A stretch of DNA of 64,000 nucleotides from Paracoccus aerius. Lineage in GTDB: Bacteria > Pseudomonadota > Alphaproteobacteria > Rhodobacterales > Rhodobacteraceae. Position 1 is the stretch's first letter. Each line of letters starts with the position of its first letter. The notes under the pieces are model-generated. The model was not told where the DNA came from and searched no databases. It was given only the letters and a program-made list of their open reading frames with translations. The translations under genes and the position numbers were made by a program. Below are positions 1-7,737 of the stretch, piece after piece. Location of the stretch: positions 346,691 to 410,690 of the forward strand of contig NZ_BNCL01000001.1 of the NCBI RefSeq assembly GCF_014656455.1, read 5' to 3'.

Positions 1-448
1 GCCGCTCCAGATGATTGGCCATGAAAGGCTGGCGTCTCGCGATCCAGACATGGCGCAGAGCGGCGACGTCCTTTCGCTTCTGTTCAAGCGCCTGCAGAGT
101 TTTTTTATGGGTCAATCCGAGACCCCGCAGAACGCGCCAGACGGTGGCGCGGTGAACATCGATGCCATGCGTCTCAGCCAGTTCGGTCACGAGTTCATCA
201 AGCGTGATCCCGCTTTTGGCCGTGACGCGGGCCTTGAGCCAACCGGTCACGTCCACCAGCTTGCCATGTCCGCCGCCATTGCCTTGGCGCCTCGGCGTCA
301 AACATCCGGTCTCGCGCCGCAGCTTCACCAGATCATTGACGAACTTCGGCGATACCCGAAAATGCCGAGCCGCCTGACGGTGTCCGTGACCTTCGTCCAC
401 GTAGCCGATAACCCGGCTACGAAGCTCTACTGGATGTGGCTTGCCCAT
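1..448 (-). CDS. IS630-type transposase, N-terminal part (cut by window edge)
   Basis: Read on the minus strand from an ATG at 446-448, an open frame runs off the left edge of the window. It starts MGKPHPVELRSRV and contains a helix-turn-helix region (GHRQAARHF..SPKFVNDLVK), a G/R-rich linker and a second winged-helix segment (GITLDELVTELAETHGI..ATVWRVL). This is the usual N-terminal DNA-binding half of IS630/Tc1-like transposases. In that family the DDE catalytic half often follows in another frame; here it lies outside the window. A plus-strand open frame over the same bases is only its shadow. Family assignment is from remembered sequence patterns. Confidence 0.8.
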   Translation of the reverse strand, partial: MGKPHPVELRSRVIGYVDEGHGHRQAARHFRVSPKFVNDLVKLRRETGCLTPRRQGNGGGHGKLVDVTGWLKARVTAKSGITLDELVTELAETHGIDVHRATVWRVLRGLGLTHKKTLQALEQKRKDVAALRHVWIARRQPFMANHLER

Positions 449-550
449 CTGAAATCTCCATCTTCCCTAGCAGAAGAGAATCACATCATTGGCAATCCTG
501 AATCTTGATGGCGGAGATACGCTCTAAGGGGTCATTCTTGATGTCCCCTA

Positions 551-632
551 TTTGGGCGGGGTTTCTTCTATTTTGTTTCTTCTATTTTATAGTTTGTAAG
601 CCATTGTTTAAAAATAATTATTCGCTCTGACT
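551..632. other. AT-rich stretch next to iterons, candidate origin-melting region
   Basis: This short stretch between the IS630 end and the first iteron is much richer in A and T than the rest of the window, with runs such as TTTAAAAATAATTATT near 606-622. Iteron plasmids commonly melt at an AT-rich block beside the Rep-binding repeats. No convincing DnaA box was seen. The role as origin is inference from position alone. Just upstream, 529-549 forms a small imperfect hairpin (GGGGTCAT / ATGTCCCC). Confidence 0.4.
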
Positions 633-758
633 GTGACATATTGGGCGAGGTATTGTGACTTTTTGGGCGAGGGTAAATGACTTTTGGGGCGAGGGATTGT
701 GACTTTTGGGGCGATCCTGCCTCAGGGACTACGAGCAATGGTGACTTTTGGGGCGAGG
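633..758 (+). repeat. Five directly repeated iterons (plasmid replication origin)
   Basis: Five copies of an 18-base repeat with consensus GTGACTTTTGGGGCGAGG start at 633, 655, 677, 699 and 741. The first four are spaced exactly 22 bases apart, about two helical turns, so Rep monomers would bind one face of the DNA. The fifth is offset by 42 bases, roughly two spacings with one site missing. The first copy is the most divergent (GTGACATATTGGGCGAGG). Iterons directly upstream of a Rep_3-type gene are the standard arrangement for theta-replicating plasmids that use Rep binding for both initiation and copy control. Confidence 0.85.
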
Positions 759-851
759 TCAGCCGGTTTTAGGCTCCTGGATCGCATTTCTCTTCCCAAA
801 GCCAGTGAGTTCTCCCTATTGTGACCCCGCACGCAGTACAGGTTACAATAA

Positions 852-1696
852 ATGCAGGACGAACCTCGCCCCAAAAGTCACAATACTAATGGCGGCACGC
901 TCAATGCATTTCAGCGGCGCGGAGAAGTCATCAAGCCCGCCGAACTAATCGAGGTGCGTGGAGGTGAGAAGATTACCCTTGCTGCACGCCGGATCTACAA
1001 CCAGCTGCTGTCTAATGCCTTGGGCCAGATATGGCAGCTGAAGGGCAGGAATACCGAATCCCATTTGCTGAACTTCGGGGTAACCACACATCAAACGATC
1101 GCGTCACTGAGGCTATTCTTAGCCTCATGCAGACGGTCGTACGTGTGCGTATGTCGGACGGATCGACGCGCAACGTCCACCTGCTCGGGCCAACTGACAT
1201 CGAAAAGTTTGGTCCCGGCATTGCCACGATGCTGACTTATGAACTGCACCCCAAGCTTCTGCCAATCCTACAAGACAGCCAGATTTTTGCGCGGCTCGAG
1301 ATGCAGATTCTGCATGGCTTTGCGACGAAGTACGGTATGGCCCTCTATGAGATCATCGCAAAGCGGATCGGCTTGAAGCACGTCTTCTACAACGACTTTG
1401 AAACCGAGGAGCTGCGCGACTATCTCGGTGTGCCGGAAGGCAAGCTAGTTTCGTTTGCCGCCCTGCGCAGGAAGGCCATTGAGCCTGCTGTCGCAGAGGT
1501 CAATCTACTTGCTCCCTTCTCGTGCCGCGTCGATGTAGTAGAGAAGCAGGGCAGAAAGATCACTAAGCTTAGGGTATCGTGGTGGCTTAAAACCATCGAT
1601 GAACAGAAGGCGCAGTGGCAGGCTCAGAAAGGGCAGCAGGCAGACTTGTTTCCCCCCGCCCTGCCGAACGCGCTGATTGAAGAACTGAACGGATGA
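852..1696 (+). pseudogene. Rep_3-family plasmid replication initiator, frameshifted
   Basis: The N-terminal part (from ATG 852: MQDEPRPKSHN...FQRRGEVIKPAELIE...KITLAARRIYNQLLSNA) and the main body (MAAEGQEYRIPFAELRGNH...ILHGFATKYGMALYEIIAKRIG...) belong to one initiator of the RepB/Rep_3 winged-helix type. They lie in different frames: the first frame leaves the family pattern near base 1019 at GCCTTGGGCCAG, and the second picks it up at once as PDMAAEGQ. One base missing or two extra at this spot explains the break. The C-terminus (LFPPALPNALIEELNG) ends where IS3 remains begin, so it may also be altered. If not a sequencing error, the gene is likely dead or needs a -1 frameshift to make a full product. 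Confidence 0.8.
864..881 (-). promoter_or_regulatory. Inverted iteron copy inside the start of rep
   Basis: An exact reverse complement of the iteron consensus, CCTCGCCCCAAAAGTCAC, lies four codons into the rep gene and encodes part of its N-terminus (EPRPKSHN). In iteron plasmids an inverted half-set of the repeats near the rep promoter serves as operator for Rep autorepression. Here the site lies just inside the coding region, so the same role is possible but not shown. Confidence 0.6.
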
Positions 1697-2285
1697 TCCA
1701 GATAAACCCTGCTGCTCAGCGGAAACGCAGGAACCATGACGTGGGCTTCAAGGCGCGCGTGGCGCTGGAGGCTTTGAAAGGCGAGCGCACGGGGTCGGAG
1801 CTAGTAGCCGAATACGGCGTGCATCCGACAATAATTCATCAGTGGAAGAAGGAGTTACTCGACGGTGCGGCGGACATCTTCGAGCGGGGCAGCCGAACAC
1901 CCGCGGAGGTGGACGAAGAAACGGTCCGGTCGTTGCATGCCAAAATCGGAGAACTGGCCGTCGCCAACGATCCTCCGCAAGGCTTACGCGGCCCCACTGG
2001 GGCCACGGTCTTTGCTTCGATGTCACGAAAGCTCAAGCCGTGGATCGGCAAGTGAGGCGCGGGATGATCGAGCGAGACCACCCGGTGCTGTCGATCGGGG
2101 CGCAGTGCCGCCTTCTGTCGATCTCGCGCTCGTCGTTCTACCACGAGCCATTGGGTGAGACGGAGGTGAACCTGGCTCTGATGCAGCTGATCGACCGGCA
2201 GTCCCTGGATACGCCCTTCTACGGCGTCCGGCAGATGACCTGGCATCTGCAGAACGAGGGCCACGGTGTGAATCAATCGGCATAA
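1693..2285 (+). mobile_element. IS3-family element, 5' remnant (orfA and start of orfB)
   Basis: The first frame reads KRRNHDVGFKARVALEALKGERT...EYGVHPTIIHQWKKELLDGA, the OrfA helix-turn-helix protein of IS3-family elements. OrfB then begins in another frame (MIERDHPVLSIGAQCRLLSISRSSFYHE...TPFYGVRQMTWHLQNEG) and stops matching near 2275, before the DDE catalytic core. OrfA is itself broken by about 50 extra bases at 1972-2021 that contain a hairpin. The frame starts on an ATG overlapping the rep stop, so the left terminus of the element appears lost. A 3' part of an IS3 orfB that continues at about the break point is found at 31.8 kb. Confidence 0.85.
1972..2021. repeat. Hairpin-bearing short insert inside IS3 orfA
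   Basis: Family OrfA proteins read ELAVANDFLSRKLKPW without interruption. Here about 50 extra bases separate VAND from SRKLKPW. The insert holds a perfect inner stem GGCCCC (1990-1995) / GGGGCC (1999-2004) around ACT, inside a weaker outer stem GCAAGG / CTTTGC. It resembles in size and style the three inserts in the IS256 transposase at 24 kb. That it is an insertion rests on remembered family sequence. Confidence 0.5.
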
Positions 2286-2390
2286 CCAAGTGCCTGGTGC
2301 GCCGCTTGCGGCCCCTCGAAGGCCAGCGCTCATACGATATCCTGTGGGGCACACTACCTCGGCAGACAGTGCCTGATTGAAAGCGGCAAC

Positions 2391-2618
2391 TTACAACATC
2401 GAGCGCCAGCTATCAGCCTTGACGTTATGTTTCCCAGGACGGCGCGAAGGTAAAGGTGGTGCTGGAGTTTTATACAAGGCTGCAGTCATCAGCCCGCTCA
2501 TTACGCCACATCCCACTGCGATCAATGTTGCGTAAAAGGGCAAGCCCAGGAACCATCCGACTACGAATACGGTCACTGCACTGACCAGGATCGCTCGTAC
2601 TGCCACGATCAGCCTCAT
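2391..2618 (-). CDS. Small membrane protein, unknown function
   Basis: A 75-residue protein starting MRLIVAVRAILVSAVTVFV with two likely membrane helices (about residues 5-24 and 28-46) and a short basic, proline-rich tail (TPAPPLPSRRPGKHN). The ATG at 2616-2618 was chosen because upstream in-frame sequence is polar and cysteine-rich, unlike a membrane protein N-terminus. The upstream GGCAGC is only a weak ribosome-binding site. It sits alone between IS3 debris and the small paralogous genes. No family was recognised. It may be a real small inner-membrane protein or a chance frame. Confidence 0.4.
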   Translation of the reverse strand: MRLIVAVRAILVSAVTVFVVGWFLGLPFYATLIAVGCGVMSGLMTAALYKTPAPPLPSRRPGKHNVKADSWRSML

Positions 2619-2801
2619 GTTGCTGCCTGTAATGATGTTCTTTGGCGCAGACGTTCCTCTTGAACAAGAGAAACATGATATTGGGTTCAACATTCAAGAC
2701 GCTCATCGCGTTGGCTGGTAGCCTTGCCCGGCTTCACCCTTTCTTCAGCATTATGAGCATTTTGTCCACTGAAGAACAAGAATCAGTTCAAGTATATGAG
2801 A

Positions 2802-3036
2802 TGCGCCGAACCATGACTACTTCATTGCTGAAGGACTACTGACCTCCGCCCATGTCGCAATTATGCTGTGCCGCGCGCATGCGGATAACTTCAGATTGTC
2901 GCATGACGACAATCAAGACGCTAATCTGCAGATCGACCTACATATTGCCGAATTGGAAGCCTTACGCGCAAACGTCACTGCTCGGACACCTAGGTCCCGG
3001 GCATACCAGGAAGCTGTTCAGCTGACCTATACTTGA
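2802..3036 (+). pseudogene. Small helical protein, copy 1, one-base deletion
   Basis: The frame opens MRRTMTTSLLKDY and meets a stop at 2840-2842. If one C is restored there (TAC-CTG in place of TACTGA), the reading continues without stops to 3036 as LTSAHVAIMLCRAHADNFRLSHDDNQ...HIAELEALRANV. The restored 78-residue protein aligns along its whole length with the gene directly downstream at 3058-3276; shared features include TT, MLCRA and the A/T-E-x-EAL/EAM helix. A third copy of the same start (MRRTMTAQALKDYLLSA) is at 9842. Function unknown. The deletion may be real or a sequencing error. Confidence 0.55.
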
Positions 3037-3057
3037 TAATCCAGGAGACACAGGCTG

Positions 3058-3276
3058 ATGAGCTACCGTATCACCACCTATCAAGCGCTTCACTCCAATC
3101 TGTCTGTTGCCGGAACAATGCTGATGCTGTGTCGCGCAAAGATTGGTCGGCTGCACCTCTCCAAGAAGGAAAAGGCCGATACTTTGTGGCGGATTGAGCG
3201 TCAGACCGCAGAGTTTGAAGCCATGTGCCTGAAACTAGCTGCAGCGTCATCCGGGACGCAGATTAACTGTAGTTAG
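3058..3276 (+). CDS. Small helical protein, copy 2, unknown function
   Basis: This 72-residue protein (MSYRITTYQALHSNLSVAGTMLMLCRAKIGRLHLSKKEKA..., shown here only in part) is predicted to be mostly helical, without signal peptide or membrane span. It starts 22 bases after the stop of the frameshifted paralog, with AGGAG about ten bases before the ATG. The pair looks like a tandem duplication, and copy 1 keeps the MLCRA motif. It lies just before the glucan-synthesis genes, but a regulatory link to them is only a guess. No known family recognised. Confidence 0.55.
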   Translation: MSYRITTYQALHSNLSVAGTMLMLCRAKIGRLHLSKKEKADTLWRIERQTAEFEAMCLKLAAASSGTQINCS

Positions 3277-3481
3277 CGGGCCAGGCCACAAACCAGATAT
3301 TGAATCTTAACAAAAGTTTTCGGAAGCAAGTTACTGGCCGGAAAAGCTACCAATTCAAGGTTCTTTTGGATTGGCTGCAGCGTATTTCCTTCACTCGTGA
3401 CGTTCTACACACTGCTCTATACGAAGTGGCTCCTGCACCCCTCTACGGCGTGTTGGGATAGCATAAACTAGAGAAAGCCCG

Positions 3482-4486
3482 ATGCCTTTCCGCCGCCAAT
3501 TGCTTCTCACCTTTCTTGCAGCCGGTATGCCCTGGCCTTTTGCTTCGGCGTCCGGTTCCGCCTGGTGGCAGATCTGGTGCGAACAATATCTGCGGAACGG
3601 CCGCGTTGTCGACTGGCAGCAGGGCATCAGCCATTCCGAAGGTCAAGGCTACGGCCTCCTGCTGGCCCAAGCCATAGGGGATCGGAACGCTTTCGAGCAG
3701 ATAGAGGCGTGGACGCAGGCTCATCTGGCTGTGCGACAGGACCGGCTGATGGCCTGGAGCCGGCGGCAAGAGGATGGGCGGATCGATTGGCGCAACGCAA
3801 CTGATGGTGATCTTTTCCGGGCATGGGCGCTGTTGCGGGCGGATCGGGATTCGGGCTGGAACGGCTATCGGGATACGGCTCTTGCGGTTGCCCGCGACAT
3901 TGCCGACCTTTGCCTTTCCCCCGATCCCCGTGCCCCTGCCGAGTGGCTACTATTGCCAGGTGCCGAGGCGCGGCGGACCCCAGATCGGGTGCTGTTCAAT
4001 CCGTCCTATATCATGCCTCGCGCTTTACGCGAGTTGGGCGAGGCTGCTAGCGATCCACGTCTTCTGCAGGCTGCAGATCATGGCGAAACGGTACTGGCCG
4101 AACTCGCCGCTTCCAGTCAGTTGTGGAATTGGGTGGACGTAACTGGGTCGAGTTTTCTGCCTTCAGAGGAGCACCGGGCTGGCTGGGGCTTTGACGCGTT
4201 GCGGATCCCGCTTTACCTGGTTTGGTCGGGATATAGAGCCCACCCGGCCGTTGCGGCTGCTCTGCAAAATCTGATGATGGATGCCCAGCCCGGCCATGTT
4301 GTAGTGGCGCGGGATGAGGAGGGCCATCTTATCAGTCAAAGTGATCGTCCGGGTTTTCTTGCTTTGCGCGACCTTACGCACTGCGCAACCCTTCCAAATT
4401 GGCTGTCCGGGGCTGGAGATTACTATTCTGATATCTTGTTGGCGCTTTGCCATGTGGCGCTGCGTGAAGGGGAATGCTTCGCCTGA
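3482..4486 (+). CDS. Glycoside hydrolase family 8 (endoglucanase/lichenase type)
   Basis: A secreted 334-residue protein. A signal peptide (MPFRRQLLLTFLAAGMPWPFASA) is followed by the GH8 acid motif HSEGQGYG with the catalytic glutamate near residue 53, and by ATDGDLFRAWALL near 106-116, matching the conserved aspartate segment of the family. GH8 enzymes are inverting hydrolases of beta-1,4- or mixed-linkage glucans, chitosan or xylan. Such a periplasmic hydrolase is the usual partner of a cellulose-type synthase (as BcsZ), where it trims or edits nascent chains. It is the first gene of a three-gene plus-strand module with the membrane-fusion protein and the GT2 synthase. Length fits the family. 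Confidence 0.88.
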   Translation: MPFRRQLLLTFLAAGMPWPFASASGSAWWQIWCEQYLRNGRVVDWQQGISHSEGQGYGLLLAQAIGDRNAFEQIEAWTQAHLAVRQDRLMAWSRRQEDGRIDWRNATDGDLFRAWALLRADRDSGWNGYRDTALAVARDIADLCLSPDPRAPAEWLLLPGAEARRTPDRVLFNPSYIMPRALRELGEAASDPRLLQAADHGETVLAELAASSQLWNWVDVTGSSFLPSEEHRAGWGFDALRIPLYLVWSGYRAHPAVAAALQNLMMDAQPGHVVVARDEEGHLISQSDRPGFLALRDLTHCATLPNWLSGAGDYYSDILLALCHVALREGECFA

Positions 4487-4580
4487 GGCCTTTTGAAGAG
4501 CACCAGAAAAGACGGGTGACATTCCTTAAAACACCCTTAAGTTGCAAAGAAGCGCAGACAAAGCTGGGGCCGCCAATCTG

Positions 4581-5756
4581 ATGAAATACAAGAGACTGAT
4601 CCTTGGCTCACTGGCCATCATTCTTGCCCTATGGATCATTGTAGGCGAGCAAATGTCCGGAGCGACCGCCGATGCTGTGGTGAACGCGCCCGTTGTCACT
4701 ATGCGCGCGACTGTGTCTGGCAACCTGACCGTACCCGCCCGCCAGCTAGGTGCTCGCGTAACGCAGGGCGAGGTTCTGGCAAGCGTGGAGGATCCCGTTG
4801 TCGATCGGGTCCGGCTGGACGACCTGCTGATGGAGGTCCGGCTGGAGGACGCCGCGCGAGCCCAGATTGAAGCGCTGCTGGCCGAAACCGAGGCGGTGCG
4901 CGAGACCCTGATCGAGCGGACGCAAATTTTCCGCGACCGGCGGCTGGAGGAATTGCGCGCGCGTCTATCCCACGCTGAGGCACGGCTTGCGATCCTCGAG
5001 ACCGGCGGCGGAGCTGTGGACGAGACGCAGCAGCAGATTTTGACCGCTGTTGAGGAAGGGATTGAGCGGCTGCCGGGCGAACCCCGGCTGGACGCCCTGG
5101 TGCTGGATCACGCGCGCGAGCGGGTCGAAGTGCTGCGGATCGCGCTACAAGCGGCTGAGGAAAACGTCTTTCTTGGCGATGGCTACAACGACGCACCAAA
5201 TGCCGAGCAGCGCGCGGTCGAACTGTCCAGCGAGATCGCAGCCCTTCAGACTCGTCTGGCCGAGGCCAAGGAACGCGTCGCCGCCCTGCACGAACGCGTG
5301 GACCGTGAGCGCATCCGTGTAAATGGTCTGACCGGTGGCGAACTGCAATCTCCCGTCACGGGTCTTCTGTGGGAAGTGCTAGAGGCGAACGGGGTCAATG
5401 TTCAACGGGGCGATCCGCTGCTGCGCCTTGTCGATTGCCGGGCAACAATGGTCACCGCCTCGGTGACTGAACGCGTTTATAACAGCCTTTCGGTCGGAGA
5501 TGCGGCACGGTTCCGCCTTGGCGGCTCGTCGACGGTTTATGATGCGACCGTAGCCCGGCTGGCAGGAAGCGGGGCAGAAACGGTCTATCGCAACCTAGCC
5601 GTTGCACCCAGCCAGCGTCATCTGGAGCGATACGACGTGGCGCTGATCGTGCCGCAACTGGCGCAGCTTGGGGCCGAAGGCTGCATGATCGGGCGCACCG
5701 GTCGGGCCTTCTTCGACGGGCGGCCACTGGACGGTTTGCGCCGTTTGCTGCCGTAA
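4581..5756 (+). CDS. HlyD-like membrane-fusion protein of a beta-glucan synthase (BgsB-like)
   Basis: A 391-residue protein with one N-terminal membrane helix (LILGSLAIILALWIIV). Then comes a biotinyl-lipoyl-like half-motif (VSGNLTVPARQLGARVTQGEVLASV), a long coiled coil of about 180 residues rich in E, A, L and R, the second lipoyl half (SPVTGLLWEVLEANGVNVQRGDPLLRLVD) and a beta-barrel domain. This is the HlyD/MFP plan. The start ATG at 4581 was preferred over an upstream TTG (4542) because it directly precedes the membrane anchor. It ends one base before the synthase start, so translation is coupled. The MFP-GT2 pair resembles bgsBA, which makes mixed-linkage beta-glucan in Sinorhizobium meliloti. 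Polymer identity is inference. Confidence 0.75.
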   Translation: MKYKRLILGSLAIILALWIIVGEQMSGATADAVVNAPVVTMRATVSGNLTVPARQLGARVTQGEVLASVEDPVVDRVRLDDLLMEVRLEDAARAQIEALLAETEAVRETLIERTQIFRDRRLEELRARLSHAEARLAILETGGGAVDETQQQILTAVEEGIERLPGEPRLDALVLDHARERVEVLRIALQAAEENVFLGDGYNDAPNAEQRAVELSSEIAALQTRLAEAKERVAALHERVDRERIRVNGLTGGELQSPVTGLLWEVLEANGVNVQRGDPLLRLVDCRATMVTASVTERVYNSLSVGDAARFRLGGSSTVYDATVARLAGSGAETVYRNLAVAPSQRHLERYDVALIVPQLAQLGAEGCMIGRTGRAFFDGRPLDGLRRLLP

Positions 5757-5757
5757 G

Positions 5758-7737
5758 ATGCTGAACTTTCCGTTCCTAAGTGATCTCGGTTCCAGCATCG
5801 CGCATCTGCTGCTGGCGCTCGGGATCGGGTTGACGCTGCCCTTCTGGGTCGACGTCCGAAGCAACCTGCACCGCGGGTTGCTGCTATTCACTGCCTTCCT
5901 GCTTGCCTTGCGCTATATCTGGTGGCGCGGGACAGAAACTCTAGCCCCGGCGGGCCTGACCCTTGACATGCTGGCCAGCTATTCGCTGTTCGGCTTCGAG
6001 CTCTTAGCGATGGTCGGGACGGTGAGTTCTTATTTTATCATGTCCCGCATCAAGCTGCGCTCGGACGAAGCTGACGCCTATGCTGGCTGGTGGGGCGAGG
6101 ATGAGCCGCGCGTCGCGATCCTGATCGCCACATATAACGAAGAGCTGGAGATCCTGGAGCGCACCATTGTCGGTGCCCGTGCCCTGCGCCACCGCAACAA
6201 GGAGGTGCTGGTTCTGGACGACAGCCGCCGTGACTGGCTGCGTGACTACTGCGCTGAGCAGGGTGTGCGTTACATGCGGCGCCCGGACAACAAAGGATCA
6301 AAAGCAGGCAACATCAACCATGCTCTCGACCGGCTGGCCGAGGATCCGGTGCCGCCCGATTTCGTTGCCGTCCTCGACGCCGACTTCGTACCGCATCGCG
6401 GCTTCATCTCGCGGTGCCTGGCATTGTTTCATGACCCCAAGGTCGGTCTGGTCCAGACACCACAGCATTTCTTCAATGCCGATCCGATCCAGCACAACCT
6501 AGGAATCAGCTACTCCTATCCCGACGAGCAACGGTTCTTCTTCGATCATATGCAACCTGCGCGCGACGGATGGGGCATCGCCTTCTGCTGTGGCACATCG
6601 TCGGTCTGCCGCTGGACAGCGCTGCGCGAGATTGGTGGTCTGCCGACCGAAAGCGTGACCGAAGATTTCATGCTGACGCTGGAGCTTCAGGACAAAGGTT
6701 GGAAATCGGTGTATTTGGCCGAACCCTTGACCGAGGGACTCGCCCCCGAGGGCTTGAAGGAATATGTCACGCAGCGTGCCCGCTGGTGTCTAGGGCTGAT
6801 GCAGATCGCCCGCTCGCGGCTTGGTCCGCTGGCCCGGAACAACCTGCGCCTGCGCGACCGCTGGAGTGTGGTAGATTCAGTCCTGTTCTGGACCACCAGC
6901 TTTCCGTTCCGCATTGCCGTTGTCGTTTTCCCACTGCTCTACTGGTATTTTGGTACAATTGTTGTCGATGCGCAGTTGGCCGAGGTCATAACCTATTTCG
7001 GCGTTTTCTTTCTGTGGGGACAAATGGTTCAGCGGGTGCTGATGCCGGGCATGGTGGTACCAATCCTGCACGATGTCGGCCAGCTAATCGGCGCCATCCC
7101 AATCAGCCGTGCCGCCTTCACCGGCCTGTTTAAACCCAAAGGGCATCCGTTTTCTGTCACGGCTAAAGGCGGGGATCGCGCAAAGATCACTGTGCAATGG
7201 CAGATGATGATGCCTTTTCTGATCCTGCTGGTCCTGACAACCATTGCGCTGCTGCTCGGCATCTTCATCGAACGCTTTTCGTATCAGGATGCAGGCGATG
7301 GAAAATGGGTGGTGCTGTTCTGGACGATCTACAACCTCTTTGTTCTGGCGATGACGGTCCTTGCCTGCATTGAACTGCCCCGGCGCGAGCGTCATATCGC
7401 AGATTTGCCTGACCGCGGCATTCTGGTAACCGATGGCGACATTCGCCGCTTGTGGATCAGCTCTCTGACCATGGACCAGGCGCGGCTGCGCGGCAAAAGC
7501 TATCCGGTTGGAACCCAAGGCACCCTGCGGCTGCGCGATATCGGCGACATCCCGGTTGAAGTAATCGTCCCCACGGTGGACGGCTGTCGGGTCGCACTGC
7601 GCCCGACGGCCCAGCAGCGGGAGGCGCTACTGGTGCGCTTTTATGCCGAAGGCGCGGCGCCCGGCACGGCGCGGGCACAGCTCAGTGGCCTGCTTGCGGG
7701 CCTCGGGCAGCGGTTATCCTTCAGCTCTCGTCGCTGA
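5758..7737 (+). CDS. Processive GT2 beta-glucan synthase (BcsA/BgsA/CrdS-like)
   Basis: A 659-residue inner-membrane glycosyltransferase. Two or three N-terminal membrane helices precede a cytosolic GT2 domain carrying the cellulose-synthase motifs DDS (154-156), DAD (207-209), QTPQHFF (233), FCCGTSS (276), TED (301-303) and QRARW (339-343). At least four further membrane helices follow, then a C-terminal cytosolic domain of about 120 residues. Length is close to BgsA (mixed-linkage glucan) and CrdS (curdlan), shorter than BcsA. The C-terminal region has RRERH where PilZ proteins show RxxxR, and no clear D/NxSxxG, so c-di-GMP control would not use a canonical PilZ site. BgsA is likewise known to bind c-di-GMP without one. 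The product could be cellulose, curdlan or mixed-linkage glucan. Its 3' end overlaps the convergent sensor gene by 17 bases. Confidence 0.85.
   Translation: MLNFPFLSDLGSSIAHLLLALGIGLTLPFWVDVRSNLHRGLLLFTAFLLALRYIWWRGTETLAPAGLTLDMLASYSLFGFELLAMVGTVSSYFIMSRIKLRSDEADAYAGWWGEDEPRVAILIATYNEELEILERTIVGARALRHRNKEVLVLDDSRRDWLRDYCAEQGVRYMRRPDNKGSKAGNINHALDRLAEDPVPPDFVAVLDADFVPHRGFISRCLALFHDPKVGLVQTPQHFFNADPIQHNLGISYSYPDEQRFFFDHMQPARDGWGIAFCCGTSSVCRWTALREIGGLPTESVTEDFMLTLELQDKGWKSVYLAEPLTEGLAPEGLKEYVTQRARWCLGLMQIARSRLGPLARNNLRLRDRWSVVDSVLFWTTSFPFRIAVVVFPLLYWYFGTIVVDAQLAEVITYFGVFFLWGQMVQRVLMPGMVVPILHDVGQLIGAIPISRAAFTGLFKPKGHPFSVTAKGGDRAKITVQWQMMMPFLILLVLTTIALLLGIFIERFSYQDAGDGKWVVLFWTIYNLFVLAMTVLACIELPRRERHIADLPDRGILVTDGDIRRLWISSLTMDQARLRGKSYPVGTQGTLRLRDIGDIPVEVIVPTVDGCRVALRPTAQQREALLVRFYAEGAAPGTARAQLSGLLAGLGQRLSFSSRR

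Noticed and set aside
633..758. CRISPR array
   Set aside because: Repeats are 18 bases at 22-base spacing, far too close for spacers; they are iterons.
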